Positions 1 to 11,675 of a DNA stretch of 64,000 bases are shown one piece after another; positions within the stretch are counted from its first letter, which is position 1, and every line of letters begins with the position of its first letter. Both the position numbers and the translations under genes were made by a program. The notes under the pieces were generated by a model. That model did not search any database. It saw only the letters and a list, made by a program, of their open reading frames with translations, and was not told the origin of the DNA. The stretch covers positions 574,211,252-574,275,251 of the forward strand of contig NC_081405.1 in assembly GCF_030272615.1 (NCBI RefSeq), written 5' to 3'. This DNA is from Cryptomeria japonica (taxonomy: Eukaryota > Streptophyta > Pinopsida > Cupressales > Cupressaceae).

Positions 1-2200
1 CCGAAAGGCGACTGTGAAATATCTATCCTGAGAAACTAGTGCACCCAAGTCAGTCATAGCAAATTTGTCATGCAAAGCAGTTTGACCCCGCTAATGATGG
101 ATGCGGTGCTCCCTGTAATGATCAAATCATCAACATAAAGTACAAGTATCAAGTGTGAGTCATCCTGTCACAAAATGTAGACATTTGGATTAGAATGACA
201 CCAGGTGAAACCTGCTGAGACAAGAAAGGAATCCATCTTGGCGTACCAAACCCTGGGAGCCTACTTAAGGCCATAGAGATATTTCCTTAGTCTGCAAACC
301 AAGGAAGAATCCTAAATGAAACCCTATGGATGCTCCATATAAATCTCCTCATCGAGATCCCCATGAAGAAAAGAACTCTTCACATCGATCTGATGTACAG
401 CCCAACCATGAGCTGTGGCAATAGCAAGTATCAAGCGAATCGAGTTCATCTTGGCTAAAGGCGAAAAGGTCTTAGTATAGTCAACACCTGGAACCTGAGA
501 GAAACCTTTCACAACAAGCTGAGCCTTATAATTATCCACACTACCATCTGCGTCAAACTTGGTCCGATAGATCCACTTACATCAAACCATCTTCCTCCCC
601 TTATGGAGAGGGACTAACTCCCATGCATTGTTCCTCATCAAGTCCCACTCAGGAACCCCTGATGCTTCCCGAAATGTCTATACATCGAAAGTGGTAGAAA
701 TGAATACATGTGGAAGATCCTGATGCTATGATCAATTCCTCCATGTATCTAAAGGATCCCCAACAGGAGAACATGATGACTCAAGTGTCTGTCGAGCCCA
801 ATGAGGCTCCTCAACTACAAGTAGACCTTGCAAAGGTGTAACCCTATGATTCAGAGTTGAAGGAGTCTCATCTTCTAAATCACTAGTATCACTATCCATA
901 ATGGAGGAAGGTGGAGGAGGTAGAGAGACTAAGCTAGGAGAGATTTCCTCAAAATGAAAACTCCTCTCAATGAACACCTCATGTGTCTCGGGATCCATCA
1001 ATCAATATGCCTTAATACCCTCAGGATATCTAACAAAAAGAGAAGGCCAACTCTAAGGTTCCAATGCCTTGCATTTCTGCAGAGGAATGTGAGTCCATGC
1101 TGGACACCCAAAGACTCTGAAAAGTCTCACAATCGGTTTCCTACTAGCCCAAGCCTCAAAAGGAGTAATACCTATCAAAGCTTTGTGAGGAACCCAATTT
1201 TGGATGTTTGTTACACAACTGATAGCCTCTGCCCAAAAGCCAAGATCAAGAGAACGTGTATGTATCATACAGCTAGCCATTTCTTTGAGAGTTCTATTCT
1301 TGCACTCTACAACTCCATTCTATTGTGGAGTGTAAGAAATAGAATGCTAAAGATAAATCCCCTCAAATGTACAAAAATCCTCAAGTCTTTTGTTTACATA
1401 TTACCTTCCATTATCTGTGCGAAGGATCTTGACCACTTTCCTAGATTGCTTCTCCACACGAGTCTTGAAGTCTTGAAATCTGTCAAACACTTCACTCTTA
1501 TGAATAAGAAAGTAGACCCAAGTGAAGCGGGAGTAGTCATCAATGAATGTGAGGACATAGCGAGCCTTACTAAATGAAGGTGATGGAAATGGACTTGCTA
1601 CATCATTGTGAACAAGTTGACGAACTTCCAAAGCTCTCCAAGATTTCCCCTTATCAAACTTCTCCTCGGGATGCTTGCCCATGGAACATCCTGAACATAC
1701 ACCCTCTGAAAAACTATTTTGAGGAAGACTTGTGACCATGTCTTTAGTGTTGAGTTGCTGAAGATAGTGGTAGTTGAGGTGACCAAACCACTCATGCCAT
1801 AGCTTACTTTCTGAATTTGAATGAGTAAGCTTGGCCCTAGAAGGAGAACATGGCACAAAGTGGGAGAATGAATAAAGCCTTGAGTTGTAATTGACTTGTC
1901 CCACTACTACCAAGGCATCATTATCAAATTCCTTTACTACAACGGAATCTGGTGTAAACTCAACCTTTTTCCCATTCCCATAGTGAGTGATTTGGTAGAT
2001 AGAGAGAAGATTGGTAGACAAGTTAGGAACATAGAGAACATTCTTAAATGTTCCATCATCCATGTCAACTGAACCTTTCCCTTCAACATCAACTTGTCTC
2101 TGTAAATGTGAGGTACCTTTGATGGCTCCAATGAAGAAAACTACTCCTTTGTAGAACCCATGTGCTAAGAGGCACCTGAGTCAAGTATCCACTGCTGTGA
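1..2200 (-). pseudogene. Element A pol: protease, integrase, reverse transcriptase (decayed)
   Basis: Reading leftward on the minus strand: the protease active site DSGAS lies at 2168-2182 and is followed immediately by TAG. Next is the GAG-pre-integrase region with WHEWFGHLNYH, then the integrase core (HNDVASP, FIDDYSRFTWVYF) within 2063-1401. The integrase C-terminal part is at 1280-1053 (FGCPAWTHIP), followed by the variable linker (MDPETHEVFIERS) at about 1001-732. RT begins with the VVKGFSQVPGVDY block at 539-324, and its catalytic YVDD is at 126-137. Fragments lie in several frames with internal stops. RNase H is outside the window. Confidence 0.9.
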
Positions 2201-2242
2201 AGAACCTATTGTAGCCACAAATGCTTTCTATTTTCCCTTAGA

Positions 2243-3184
2243 CTATGAGGAAGAGGAAGGAGATGAATCATTCTTTGTGTAGGCGAAAGGCAAGTTGATG
2301 TTATTTTTCTTAAGGACATTTGTTAACTCATCAACTTTCTTGGTGTGGCATCGATGCTCGTCATGACCAGACTTTTTGCAATATGCACAAGTTGGTTTAT
2401 CCTTCTTAGGTGGAGTCCCCTTATTGGAAGAGGATGAAAAATCACCTTGTGATGGAGAGGATAATTGTCCTTTTTCCTGGTGTTGCTTTGACTTAGATTG
2501 CTTATTCTTCTTGTTAGAATCTTTTCCTTGACCTCCTTGATTCCCTTGATTAGCTACCAAAGCCTTAGACTTTGAAGACTTGAGAAGCCCCATGTTCAAC
2601 AACTTAGATTGTTCCAACATCAACATTTCTATGAAAGCATCAAATGAAGGCATAGTGTAGGAACTCCCCATTGTCAAACAATGAGTTTAGAAGCTAGAAA
2701 CAAATGCTGCATATTCTGGTGCAAGCTTATCCCACAAGTTGAATATCAACTGAGCATCCTTTTTGTCAATTCCACAATCCTTAAACTTTGCTCTTAGCTC
2801 ATTTCCTTTGGTGACATAATCTTGGATTGTATCAAAATTCTTGGGATCCAAGTTGGTGAGCTCATTGTCAATCTTCTAACCTCTGATTTCATCAACTTGA
2901 CCATACAATTTCTAAAATATATCCCAAGCCTCTTTGATTGTTGTACACTTCTCAGTATGAAAAATGAGGTCATCTGATATATACCTGCGCAAAGTTTCAA
3001 GAGCCATGCAATTTTTAGTGAGCCATTCTAACTGATCATTAGGATCATTCTTAGGATCTGGTGGTCCTGCTATTGTTCCATCTATGTAATGCATGAGACC
3101 TTTTTCCATTAATTTGCTCCACGCTTTAATTTTCCAAGATGCATAATTATGTGGAGTTAAAGGTGGAAATTTATGAGGACTCAT
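2243..3184 (-). pseudogene. Element A gag (decayed)
   Basis: Capsid-like polyprotein of the copia element. The likely start is the ATG at 3182-3184 (MSPHKFPPLTPHNYASWK), chosen because the sequence from here matches the copia gag N-terminus and the corresponding region of element C. The N-terminal part runs to about 2912 and is then broken; the middle is out of frame. The C-terminal part (2677-2243) is Lys/Ser/Gln-rich and holds one CCHC zinc knuckle, C-x2-C-x4-H-x4-C, at 2348-2389, the RNA-binding motif. Frame breaks near 2700-2910 prevent a full Gag. Confidence 0.88.
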
Positions 3185-3234
3185 TGCAACAAAAATGAAA
3201 GAGCACAAGGAAAGAGAGGTGCAATCACACATGA

Positions 3235-4807
3235 CACCCCCCCAAATTCACTCAATCAATGAACCCCCCCTAAAATGATGACTTGACACATTATACTTAG
3301 TGTGTGTACAATGGGCCACTTGAAAAACTTGGAAAAGTGGACTTCTGCTTTCAACTTTACAACTGCCCCAAACAAACATGGCCAAAGGAGACTCAAACTA
3401 ATATGCAAGAGATCTAAACTACGATCCAAGTAAATTACAAGTACCAAGTAGGCCAAAAAAGACCAATATTTGAAAATACAATATCCACTCAAAATATTAG
3501 AAAAATTATAATATATTATGAAAGTAGACGAAAAATTATACACTTCAAAAAAAAAAGGTAATTGAAAAGGAGGTCGTGTTAGCTCAAAAAAAGCCTTTGA
3601 AGTTGCAAAATTAAGGATTGGACAGGTATAGTTGAGAGAATCCAAAAATTCTGAAACCCTATGCACTAAAATTAAAAAATAACCACACTACTGTGAAGAG
3701 CACGAACAATTAGCCCAAATAAAAAAATTGCACCAAAAAAGGAACAAAATTGAGCAAGTTATGAGCCTTCAAAGTTAACCCCAAAATCCAAACTGCTCAA
3801 CAAAGAGGGGTCTAAAATTTTCAAAAAATGCTCACATCAGCAAAACGCTCTGCTAAATTTGACGGTCTTATGACCGTCAAAATGGTCATCGCATGCTAGA
3901 CCAGGTTGATTGGGCAACTGACTGTGCGTTGCTGACTGGGTAGAAAAGGGCTAACGTGGCAGCTGACTAGACCTACGGGTGACGTGGTAGGCAGGTGGGC
4001 TTGTGGGTGACATGGTAGGTAGAGGTGGCCCCAGCTATTGATGTGGTAGGCGGAGGTGGGTCTAGCTAGCGGCGGTCGAAGGGCTATCAGTGGTGGCCGG
4101 TGGGCCGGCAGGAGGTTTGCTGGTGGCCGGGCCGGGCAGGCAGGCCAGTGGCAGGCGCCGAGGCTGGAGGGCCGGCAGGAGGTCTATCGGCGGCGAGGCT
4201 AGGCTAGAGGGTCGATGGCAGAGCCGAGTCGGCGGTTTCTATTTGCCAGAGGGTGGTGGGAGATCTGCTAGTGGGGAGGTCGGGTCGGTGGCTACTGTCT
4301 GCTACATTTGCCAACGGCAGATTGGAGGCTCGGTCGGGGATGGGAGGATCTGCTAGAAAGGCTGCCAGGTGTACTATGCATGTGAATGGCCTGTAAAAAC
4401 CCTGCAATATGAACTATGGTGGGGACAAAGGGGGGGGTCTACGAACCCCCAAATAAAGAATTTTTTTTTCTATATTTTTTTTCATTTTTTTTTCTTTTAT
4501 TTATTTATTTTTTTTAAAATGCCCTTTTTTCAGAAAACGAAAAAAAAATTTCAGATATAATTTTTTTTTTTAAATCCAAAAATTTTGTACTGTACCGCCG
4601 AAATTGGGCAAAAAATTCTTCCTCACCCAAAAATCAACTTTCGCCAAAATAGGTTTAGTTTATACTCGATTTTTATGGAAATGGCCTCCCAGACTTAATG
4701 GTGAGGTCAAAAACGCTCTAGGATGCCTCCAAAACACACAGAATGTTAGATCCAAAAATAGAAGCCTTCCAAGATGTCTCCCAAAACCAATCAATGAAGC
4801 CCCAATA
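3235..4807 (-). other. Long 5' leader of element A with GC-rich island
   Basis: About 1.57 kb separates the primer-binding site from gag. The part at about 3880-4360 is strikingly G+C-rich, with repeated GGCCGG, GGCAGG and GGTGGGC motifs, in an otherwise AT-rich window. It is followed by long T/A runs at 4455-4575. ORFs read here are side effects of composition. Element C has a leader of similar length with a related but less GC-rich segment (about 22690-23340), so the feature belongs to the family. Its role is unknown; RNA structure for translation or packaging is only a guess. Confidence 0.7.
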
Positions 4808-4819
4808 GCTCTGATACCA
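4808..4819 (-). other. Primer-binding site of element A
   Basis: GCTCTGATACCA on the plus strand is the complement of TGGTATCAGAGC, the site that pairs with the 3' end of initiator tRNA-Met in plant copia elements. It directly abuts the LTR, which fixes the LTR boundary and the element's strand. Confidence 0.93.
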
Positions 4820-5269
4820 TGTGAGATTTTGCCAACGTCAAGGGCACAATGAAAAGCATAAGAGAGACAATAGAATGACAAGAACAAACTGTATTCTCAT
4901 CAATATATACAAATGATCAACTAGATTGACCAATATAATGAATATGAGCCTACTTATATAGGCAAAGTCATATGGATATACGAGCACCAAATCATGACAT
5001 GTGGTTCAATGAGAAACAAGGGTAGGTAAGAAATACTAGGGGTAGGCAAGAGAAATAATATAATATTCCACAAGAGGTGGATGACCCACCGAATGTGGAG
5101 TGTAACAGCAAAATAAGACCACAAAAGGTGGAATTTCTCCTACAAGCTATGTAACTAAGTGCACACTTCCCTAAGTGTCTCATATCCAAACTATGAAGAG
5201 ATGTATTATCCTAAGTTAACTTAAGTAAAGTGTAATAATATCCATGATGAATATTTATTTACACCAACA
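4820..5269 (-). repeat. 5' LTR of element A
   Basis: A 450-bp block with TG/CA ends: in plus orientation it starts TGTGAGATTTTGCC and ends ACACCAACA, so on the element's strand it begins TGTTGG, a usual copia start. It abuts the primer-binding site at 4819. The same block occurs with scattered substitutions at 19195-19654 and 23706-24061, the LTRs of element C. It should hold the element's promoter and polyadenylation signal; 'acttatatagg' near 4951-4961 reads as a TATA-like motif on both strands. Confidence 0.9.
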
Positions 5270-6239
5270 GGTGCTCCTGCATCAAACCTCATGTAAATGC
5301 AAGGTTGAGACACCATTTTCTCAACATTGTTGTAGTCTAGGTGCTAGCAATTCCTTGAAATGAGATCCCCATAGCTGAATTGGTGGTGCACCCATATATG
5401 GAGCCCATACAACAGGACAAGGAACTGCATTGGATGGAAGGACCCACGTGTTGGACAACTTGGGTAGTTAGGGAAGGAGACATCTCTGATCCCAATGGTG
5501 TCTATCATAGGAGGTGATGCTATTGCAGATGTTGTACCTTCTTATTTTGTTGAGGTTGTACAGATTATATCAGACGCTCATGTTATTTTGTATGTCTATA
5601 GGATGAAATTAGTTTTATATTATATGGATATTTTGATGCACCTAATTAGAGGTGGTAAGGTTATATAACAATATAACATGTTGTTGTATGTAAGCTTTGC
5701 ACAAGACTAGATTTTGATGCAATTTATTCTCTATATAAAAAATAGAAAAAAAAACAAAAGAAAAAAAATTAAATTTTAAATTTTCAAACTATACTTGTAA
5801 TAATCCTTTTAATTTTTTTATTAAGATTGTTAAAATTAAAATTATTAACTTTTATATTAAAAATTATAGGAAAAATTAAACTTTTAAAGTTTAAAAATAA
5901 ATTTATTAAAAAAATGAATTATAATATTGAATGTAAATAATATTATTTAGATTTGATGTATTTTTCAGTAATAATAAATAGAAAATATTATAAAATTATA
6001 CATAAACATAATTAAATTTTTAAATAAATTAAATTTAAAAAAATAAAATCATACTTTTAATAAAAAATTCAAAAAGTTATATTAAGATTGTTAACATTTA
6101 CATTTTAACTTTTTAAAATAAAAAATTATAAATAAAGTTAAACGTAAATTGAAAAAAATAAATTATTTAAAATAACTTTTAATTTTGAATGTGTAAATAT
6201 TAATTTGATCTTATTTAATTCTAATATTCTTTCTAACAA
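5270..6239. other. Non-coding flank of element A
   Basis: The first ~430 bp have mixed composition and include a 57-codon unrecognised ORF on the plus strand at 5495-5668 (starts MVSIIGGDAIADVV), which has no family features and may be chance. From about 5700 on the sequence is extremely AT-rich (long A and T runs) with no gene, repeat array or RNA that I can support. Confidence 0.4.
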
Positions 6240-6530
6240 TAAATATGATTTAATTTAAAATAAGAAACATTATTCATAGCTCATTCATGGTACTAGCTGT
6301 CACCAATCCATCTGTGTCGCGTGGTATCTTTGAATAGGTATAAACCTAGATGACAAATTAAATATTTTTCCCGAAGAACATTTTTACTGCCTGGGTTCTC
6401 CATATAAATAGCCTATCACTTAAATTTTAAAATAATCACATTTATTCAAAAAAATAAAATTAAATTAAATAGCAATATTTAAATTTAAGTTAAATTATTT
6501 TTAGAAAGAAAGAATTAAATAATAATAATT
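6240..6530. repeat. AT-rich repeat, left part split by LINE1
   Basis: The right end (about 6430-6530, with TTAAGTTAAATTATTTTTAG and then GAATTAAATAATAATAATT) resembles the AT-rich units at 11920-12170, 12450-12750 and 47925-48140. Similarity resumes right of LINE1 at 11676, so the LINE interrupted one unit. Non-coding. Confidence 0.55.
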
Positions 6531-6558
6531 CTTTCGAGACACAAGACATAATTTAAAA

Positions 6559-7768
6559 ATGAAAATTGAAACAACTCTACAACATAGGCAAAAACAATTG
6601 GAGGTTAATGGTGGAGTAGGCCACAACACAGGCAACCCGAATGGGGAAAGAGATCTGGAGGATGATGAGATGGTGGTGGACCTGAGGGAAGAAATAGAAG
6701 AAGATAACCAACTTTGGGAAAATCATGCATTGATCGCAAGAATCATTGGCTTAAATTGGTCAAGGAAAAATATAAAAATCTGGGTGGTAGAAAGGTGGGG
6801 TGGTCGCGTGGTTATCAAATTCATCCCGAGGGGATTTTTTGTGGTGCTCTTCAAAAATCAGGTGGATAGAGATCACATTGTCAATCAAGAGAACTAGTAT
6901 GCTAATAAGCATGCAGTGTACTTGCAACCATGGAAACCTAATTTCAATCCAATCCCACTATTAGTGTATTCAAGTCCGATATGGATAAACTTATATAACC
7001 TACCAATAGAATATTGGGGATAGTCTTATTTGGAAAAGATAGGCAGGATGTTGGGAACAGTATTAGAAATCAATTTTGATGATGAGGAAGATCTATTTAA
7101 GTTGGTCAAAATCAAAGTCGTTGTGATTAAAAGAATACTTGAGTATATTTGTTTACAAACTACAAATGGAGTATGGAGACAATGGTAAGAAATCGAAAAA
7201 GAGTGGAAAATTTGCTTCAATTGCAGCAATAAGTCGCATGCTGCTGAGAACTGTAAAATGTTTGTTAGGAAGGCCAAGAATCCACTCAGAAATCCAGAGC
7301 AACAGTGGAGAAGAAAACCGAAAAAAATGGTTACGGGCTCGGTGGTTGAGGGAGATGCAGAAATTACCACTAGAAGTAAAGCTAAGGATGGAAACTCTTT
7401 GGCAGAAATCAAAGAAGAAGTCATGATTTCGGAGAAAAGGCCTGTTGACGAAAATCTTTCTTCAATAGTCGGTGAGGAATAACTATAAAGAAGCGGTGAT
7501 AGGATCCAAGGATGGAGGGGTTCCTTCATCACCACTGAGAACCTTAAACATTAGTAAAGGTCTATCTGATACTGAATTCGAACTGGATAAGGAATTGGAT
7601 GAATATTTTTACCAAGAGGATGTGTTGGAAAATGTCGACCCGAGATGCATTAGCCAATCGGCGAACATCTTTTTGGGAAAGGCCAAAGGATCCAGAGGAA
7701 GGAGAAGTAATCGTCAAAAGAGAGAAGTGCCAAGGAGAAAGGAATTGTTAGTGTCTTTGAATTCATGA
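6559..7768 (+). pseudogene. LINE1 ORF1: RNA-binding Gag-like protein (decayed)
   Basis: Nucleic-acid-binding ORF1 protein of plant L1 elements. The ATG at 6559 opens 112 codons with an acidic stretch (DLEDDEMVVDLREE) followed by a DUF4283-like fold (LIARIIGLNWSRKNIK, WGGRVVIKFIPRGFFVVLF). A TAG at about 6895 and another at about 7021 interrupt it, with sense reading between (YLQPWKPNFNP, WINLYNLPIEYW). A CCHC knuckle, C-x2-C-x4-H-x4-C, is at 7213-7254 in a shifted frame. The C-terminal part is Lys/Glu-rich and runs, in pieces, to 7768. Not translatable as one protein. Confidence 0.8.
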
Positions 7769-7805
7769 GAAAAGATAGGGGAGAAGGTATATCCCCTAGC
7801 AAAAG

Positions 7806-10747
7806 ATGAAAATCACTACGTGGAATGTCAGGGGCCTATCGGCTCCTGACAAAAGATGCTTGGTAAAAATAGCGTTGGCTAGAAGTAGTAGTGACATAGT
7901 TGCTTTTAAGGAAACAAAGCTGAACAAAGAAAAGGTGAACAACTTCATTAGTTACTGTAAGGTTTGGAAAGACTTTAGAAAGCAAGGGAAGTTTGTCAAA
8001 GAGATCAATCATACAAACATTGCTCTAATTCCAAAGAAACAAGACTGCTGATCATTCATGGATTTTAGGCCAATTTCATTATGTAACTCCATATACAAAA
8101 TTATATCCAAGGCAATGGTCAATAGACTTAAACCAATCTTGAAGAAAATAATTTCGCCAGAGCAGCATGGCTTCACCCCCAGGGCGTGAAATCATGGACA
8201 GCGTCATCATGGCAACTGAAACCATGCACTCAATTCACTCTTCCAAATTTTAAGGTATGATTGTTAAACTTGATGTTTCCAAGGCCTATGATCGAGTAAA
8301 ATGGAGTTTCTTAATAGAGGTCCTCAAGAAATTTGGCTTTGATGAGAAATAGCTGAGATGTATAGTTCAATGTATTTCAATTGTTTCTTTCTCAATTATT
8401 GTAAATGGCTCCCAATGCGGTTTCTTCAAAGCTTCTAATGGGCTACAAAAAGGAGATCCTTTGTCACCATTACTATTTGTTCTTATGGCAGAAGTGCTAG
8501 GCAGGAAGATCAAAACTAAGGTTGAGCAAGGCCTTTGGAAAGGTTTTTTAATTCATGAAAGCTTGAAGCCAGTGTCCCACTCCCATTTCGCAGACGACAC
8601 CATTCTCTTCAGCGCTGCATCAAAAAGAGAAGCTCAGGTCATTGGCAACATTCTTGAAGAATACAAAAATGAATTGGGGCGGAGTATGAATAAGCAGAAG
8701 CCCCAAATTTACTTTCTCAATTACAGCAAGAAGTTGCAGGAGAAAATAGTAGGAGTGCTGCAATTTGGCCAAGGCATCTTCCCGATTCAATACCTTGGGG
8801 TCCCCCTGTTCATAGGGAAAGTGGACAATAGGCTTTGGGAAGAAGTCATCAATAAATGCAAAGCCAAATCAGCCCTTTGGAAGAACAAGTGGCTATCTCA
8901 GGTGGTGCGGATTTAGATGATCAAATTAGTGCTATCCGCCATCCCAATTTATTACATGTCATGTTACAAGGCTCCATACAAGGCATTGAGGACAATGGAT
9001 GGCTTATTAAAAAGGTTCATTTGGGAGGAATTGAAGGGAGAAAAAAAGATCCCGTTGATAAATTAGGAAACAGTTTGCATGCTCAAAAATGAAGGCAGAG
9101 CGGGTCTGAGAAAGATGAACTTGCAGAATCTGGCGCTGGGTGCAAAGTTGGCTTGGAAGATGTACAATAGCCCTAATAAAGGCTATTGCAAGGTAATGTC
9201 ACATAAATATTTGGATTCGCATGAGCCAGAAAGAATTTTCACCATGGTGAACTCAATAGGAGGGTCTCCGCTTTGGAAATTCATATGGGAGAGCAGGAGG
9301 ATCATTACTGATCATTTGTCATGGAGAATAGGCAATGGGTGCAAAGCTAAATTCTCGAAGGATTCATGGAATGGTGACAAAGCTCTAGTTGATGAAATCA
9401 ATGACCAAGACTAGATAAATGAGATGGAAGCCTCTATGGGTGAGAGGGTGGCAGACTATGTTCAAGAAGAGAGTCGTCCTAATTCCCCAATAAGATGGAA
9501 GTTGTTTGAAAATGCTCAGAATGCAAATAGTGCGAAGGTGAACAATATTCTCCAAAGCAGGAACATTCATTTGTCAACCAATAAAGACACTCTTATCTGG
9601 AATGCATCTAAATCAGGGAGTTATAAGGTTAATTTGGGATATGAAGGAGGCAAAAAGATGGTGATTGGCCGGCTGTCTTATGTTGGGATAAATGGGTGTT
9701 ACCTAAGTCGGGGGCTTTTCTGTGGATTGCTCTACACGAAAGAATCCTTACTAGTGACAGATTGAAGTTAATAGGTATCCAAGGGCCCAACAGATGCTGT
9801 CTTTGCAAAAATGAGGAAGAAACTACAAATCATTTATTGTACAATTGCTCTTTCTCGAGGAAGTGTTGGGATTAGTTGCAGATGTAGCTTCAGAACTATA
9901 TGATCTATAACGGTTCCTTCAAAGATTTCATTCTTGCTTGGCTGACAAGGGGCAGATCTTTAAAATGGGGAATTTTGGGGATATTGAGTCCTTCACTAGT
10001 GGTGTGGCACATGTGGAAGGAGAGAAACAGAAGGATTTTTAGGGAAGAAGAGATGGACGTCAATATTATAATCAACAAAATTCAAGGGGCCATTGAAGAA
10101 ACAATTAATGGCAAGATCTGTGCTAGTAAATCTAAATATTACTCAAAGTGGGATATGGAAATGGAGTAGGTGTGGAAATTGAAACAGAGCAGCAATCACA
10201 CCAAGGTATCAAGTCAGTAGAAAGAAAAAAGGTTAAATGGAAGCCTCCCCCTAGCGGATGGAAAAAAATGAATTTCGATGGTGCTAGCAAAGGAAATCCA
10301 GGATTATCAGGCTATGGAGCAATTATTAGAGATGAGAAGGGCAACTTTATAGGTGCGATTTGTGGTCAAGCGAGATTTGTCTCTAAAGATATAGAAGAAA
10401 TCATTACTTTCAAGGAAGGACTTAAATGGGAAAATGCCAACGGACTATCAAAGGTGGTGATTGAAGGAAACTCAAAAGTGGTTATCAATGGTATTACCAA
10501 CAAGTGCTTTATGAACTGGTGGTTGGATACTTGGATCCCAAGAATATATGGTTATCTTAAAATATTCAAGGACTACCATGTTCAACATACATACCGTGAA
10601 GGCAACAAAGTTGTGGATCTCCTTGCTAATCACGGGATTGATAATTCTCTGCTAGTTGTCTTGTCGCCTGCAAATGCTGCTAACAAAGATCTCCAACAGA
10701 GATTACTAGAGGACATTGCCCACATCCCTAAGTTGGGAATTGGTTGA
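7806..10747 (+). pseudogene. LINE1 ORF2: endonuclease remnant, RT, RNase H (decayed)
   Basis: The ATG at 7806 starts MKITTWNVRGLSAPDKR, the usual apurinic-endonuclease N-terminus. After ~55 codons the sequence jumps to the RT start (INHTNIALIPKK), so most of the endonuclease is gone. RT blocks follow: DFRPISLCNSIYKII (about 8059), KLDVSKAYDRVKW (about 8269), GLQKGDPLSPLLF (about 8443) and the catalytic FADD at 8587-8598. A zinc-binding CCLC...H...C motif lies at about 9794-9865. RNase H occupies 10148-10747 (MNFDGASKGNPG), but the usual EGDS reads EGNS, losing one catalytic aspartate. Several in-frame stops occur, mostly TAG, plus frameshifts. Confidence 0.88.
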
Positions 10748-10959
10748 TCAGAAGGTGGCATGGCTTTAAGGATAAGAGAAGGTACGCTCTTATTCGGATG
10801 CTCATGAGGGTTAGCAGAAGCCTCCTCGGTATTACAAACAACTTTTGATAGCCCGTGAACAAAAGAAAAGGATATAGAAAGGCTGAGAGGGTTCTAGAAT
10901 CAACAGACCATTACAAATAAGAGAAGATAGATCGGAACGAAGCATTTGGCATAAGCAAG

Positions 10960-11532
10960 ATGGTGTACAAGTTTGGTTTGAGTTTCCTTTGTCGCGAAGA
11001 GACGCTGAAAACCCAATGCGAACGGCTATTCGATATTGATATCGAAGGCTAGAATGCAATACAGGGAATTGTCGATGATGAATTTAGTGAGGAGCGGCAC
11101 TGGTGTGATGGATTTATATACGAGATTATCATATGCCTATTGGTGGATGTTTTACCGTCAAAGGAAGCTTGTGTGGAAAAATTGGTGGGCTTCGTTAGGG
11201 AAGAAGATATTGAAGCCGTTGGAGGAGCGGTGTTGGAAGAGGAGGAGGAATGGGCCAGCATTCTTGGGCCATATTTCAATCCCCTGGCTTTTCTTTCTAA
11301 TAAGGAATGTTTAGACCCTAAGGATGAAATCCGGCTTGTTGTTCAAGCAATCCGAATGAGAGAGGAATTCATGGCAGAGGCTTGGGAGGTTTTCAGACTG
11401 GGAGTTAAGAATGCAGACATGGGACCTTTTAGAAGGATGATGATGCAGGAAGATGGCTGGCTGTCAGAAGGGAATGTCGAAAAGGTGGCGACCATAGGCA
11501 TGCGGGTAGCAACAATCCTTAGGCTTATGTAA
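10960..11532 (+). pseudogene. LINE1 3' ORF of unknown function
   Basis: Downstream of RNase H one frame stays open from the ATG at 10960 to the TAA at 11532, about 190 codons, with a single internal TAG at 11050-11052. It starts KMVYKFGLSFLCREETLK. It contains an acidic patch (VLEEEEEWASILGPY, about 11236-11280) and ends in a Met/Val-rich helical-looking tail. I do not recognise the family. LINE2 has a short open stretch at the matching place (14352-14164), and LINE3 also ends in an acidic, charged C-terminal segment. It may be a lineage-specific protein, a C-terminal extension of ORF2, or captured sequence. Confidence 0.45.
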
Positions 11533-11675
11533 CAAGCATTTGTAATTGTTTAAAAGAGTGTGGTGGTTTTTAGAAAATTTCACTATGTAGTTTTCTTTTG
11601 GATTAATATAGGGCGCTATCCCCATCTCGATAGCACTTGCTTCAAAAAATAAAAATTAAAAAAATAATAATAATT

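Larger units (their letters stand above)
1..5269 (-). mobile_element. Element A: Ty1/copia LTR retrotransposon, 3' part outside window
   Basis: On the minus strand the order is LTR (4820-5269), tRNA-iMet primer-binding site (4808-4819), a long leader, gag, then protease-integrase-reverse transcriptase, running off the left edge. Integrase before RT defines the copia superfamily. RNase H and the 3' LTR would lie left of base 1. Coding regions carry many stops and frameshifts, so the copy is dead. LTR, leader and gag closely resemble element C at 19195-24061, so A and C belong to one family. No target-site duplication can be tested because one end is missing. Confidence 0.93.
6531..11661 (+). 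mobile_element. LINE1: L1-type non-LTR retrotransposon with RNase H
   Basis: Plus-strand element: ORF1 with a CCHC knuckle, then ORF2 with endonuclease start, RT, a zinc-binding RVT motif and RNase H, then an extra 3' ORF and an A-rich tail. Flanking direct repeats AAATAATAATAATT at 6517-6530 and 11662-11675 are a plausible 14-bp target-site duplication, though low-complexity. A paralogous unoccupied target is visible at about 12605-12700, which supports the boundaries. Probably near full length at the 5' end, but most of the endonuclease is missing, as expected of an internal deletion. Confidence 0.88.

Noticed and set aside
954-1577. 207-codon ORF on the plus strand.
   Set aside because: Antisense of the copia integrase, whose motifs read clearly on the minus strand.
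4090-4407. Gly/Arg-rich ORFs on both strands.
   Set aside because: They arise from the GC-rich leader of element A and are not conserved in element C.
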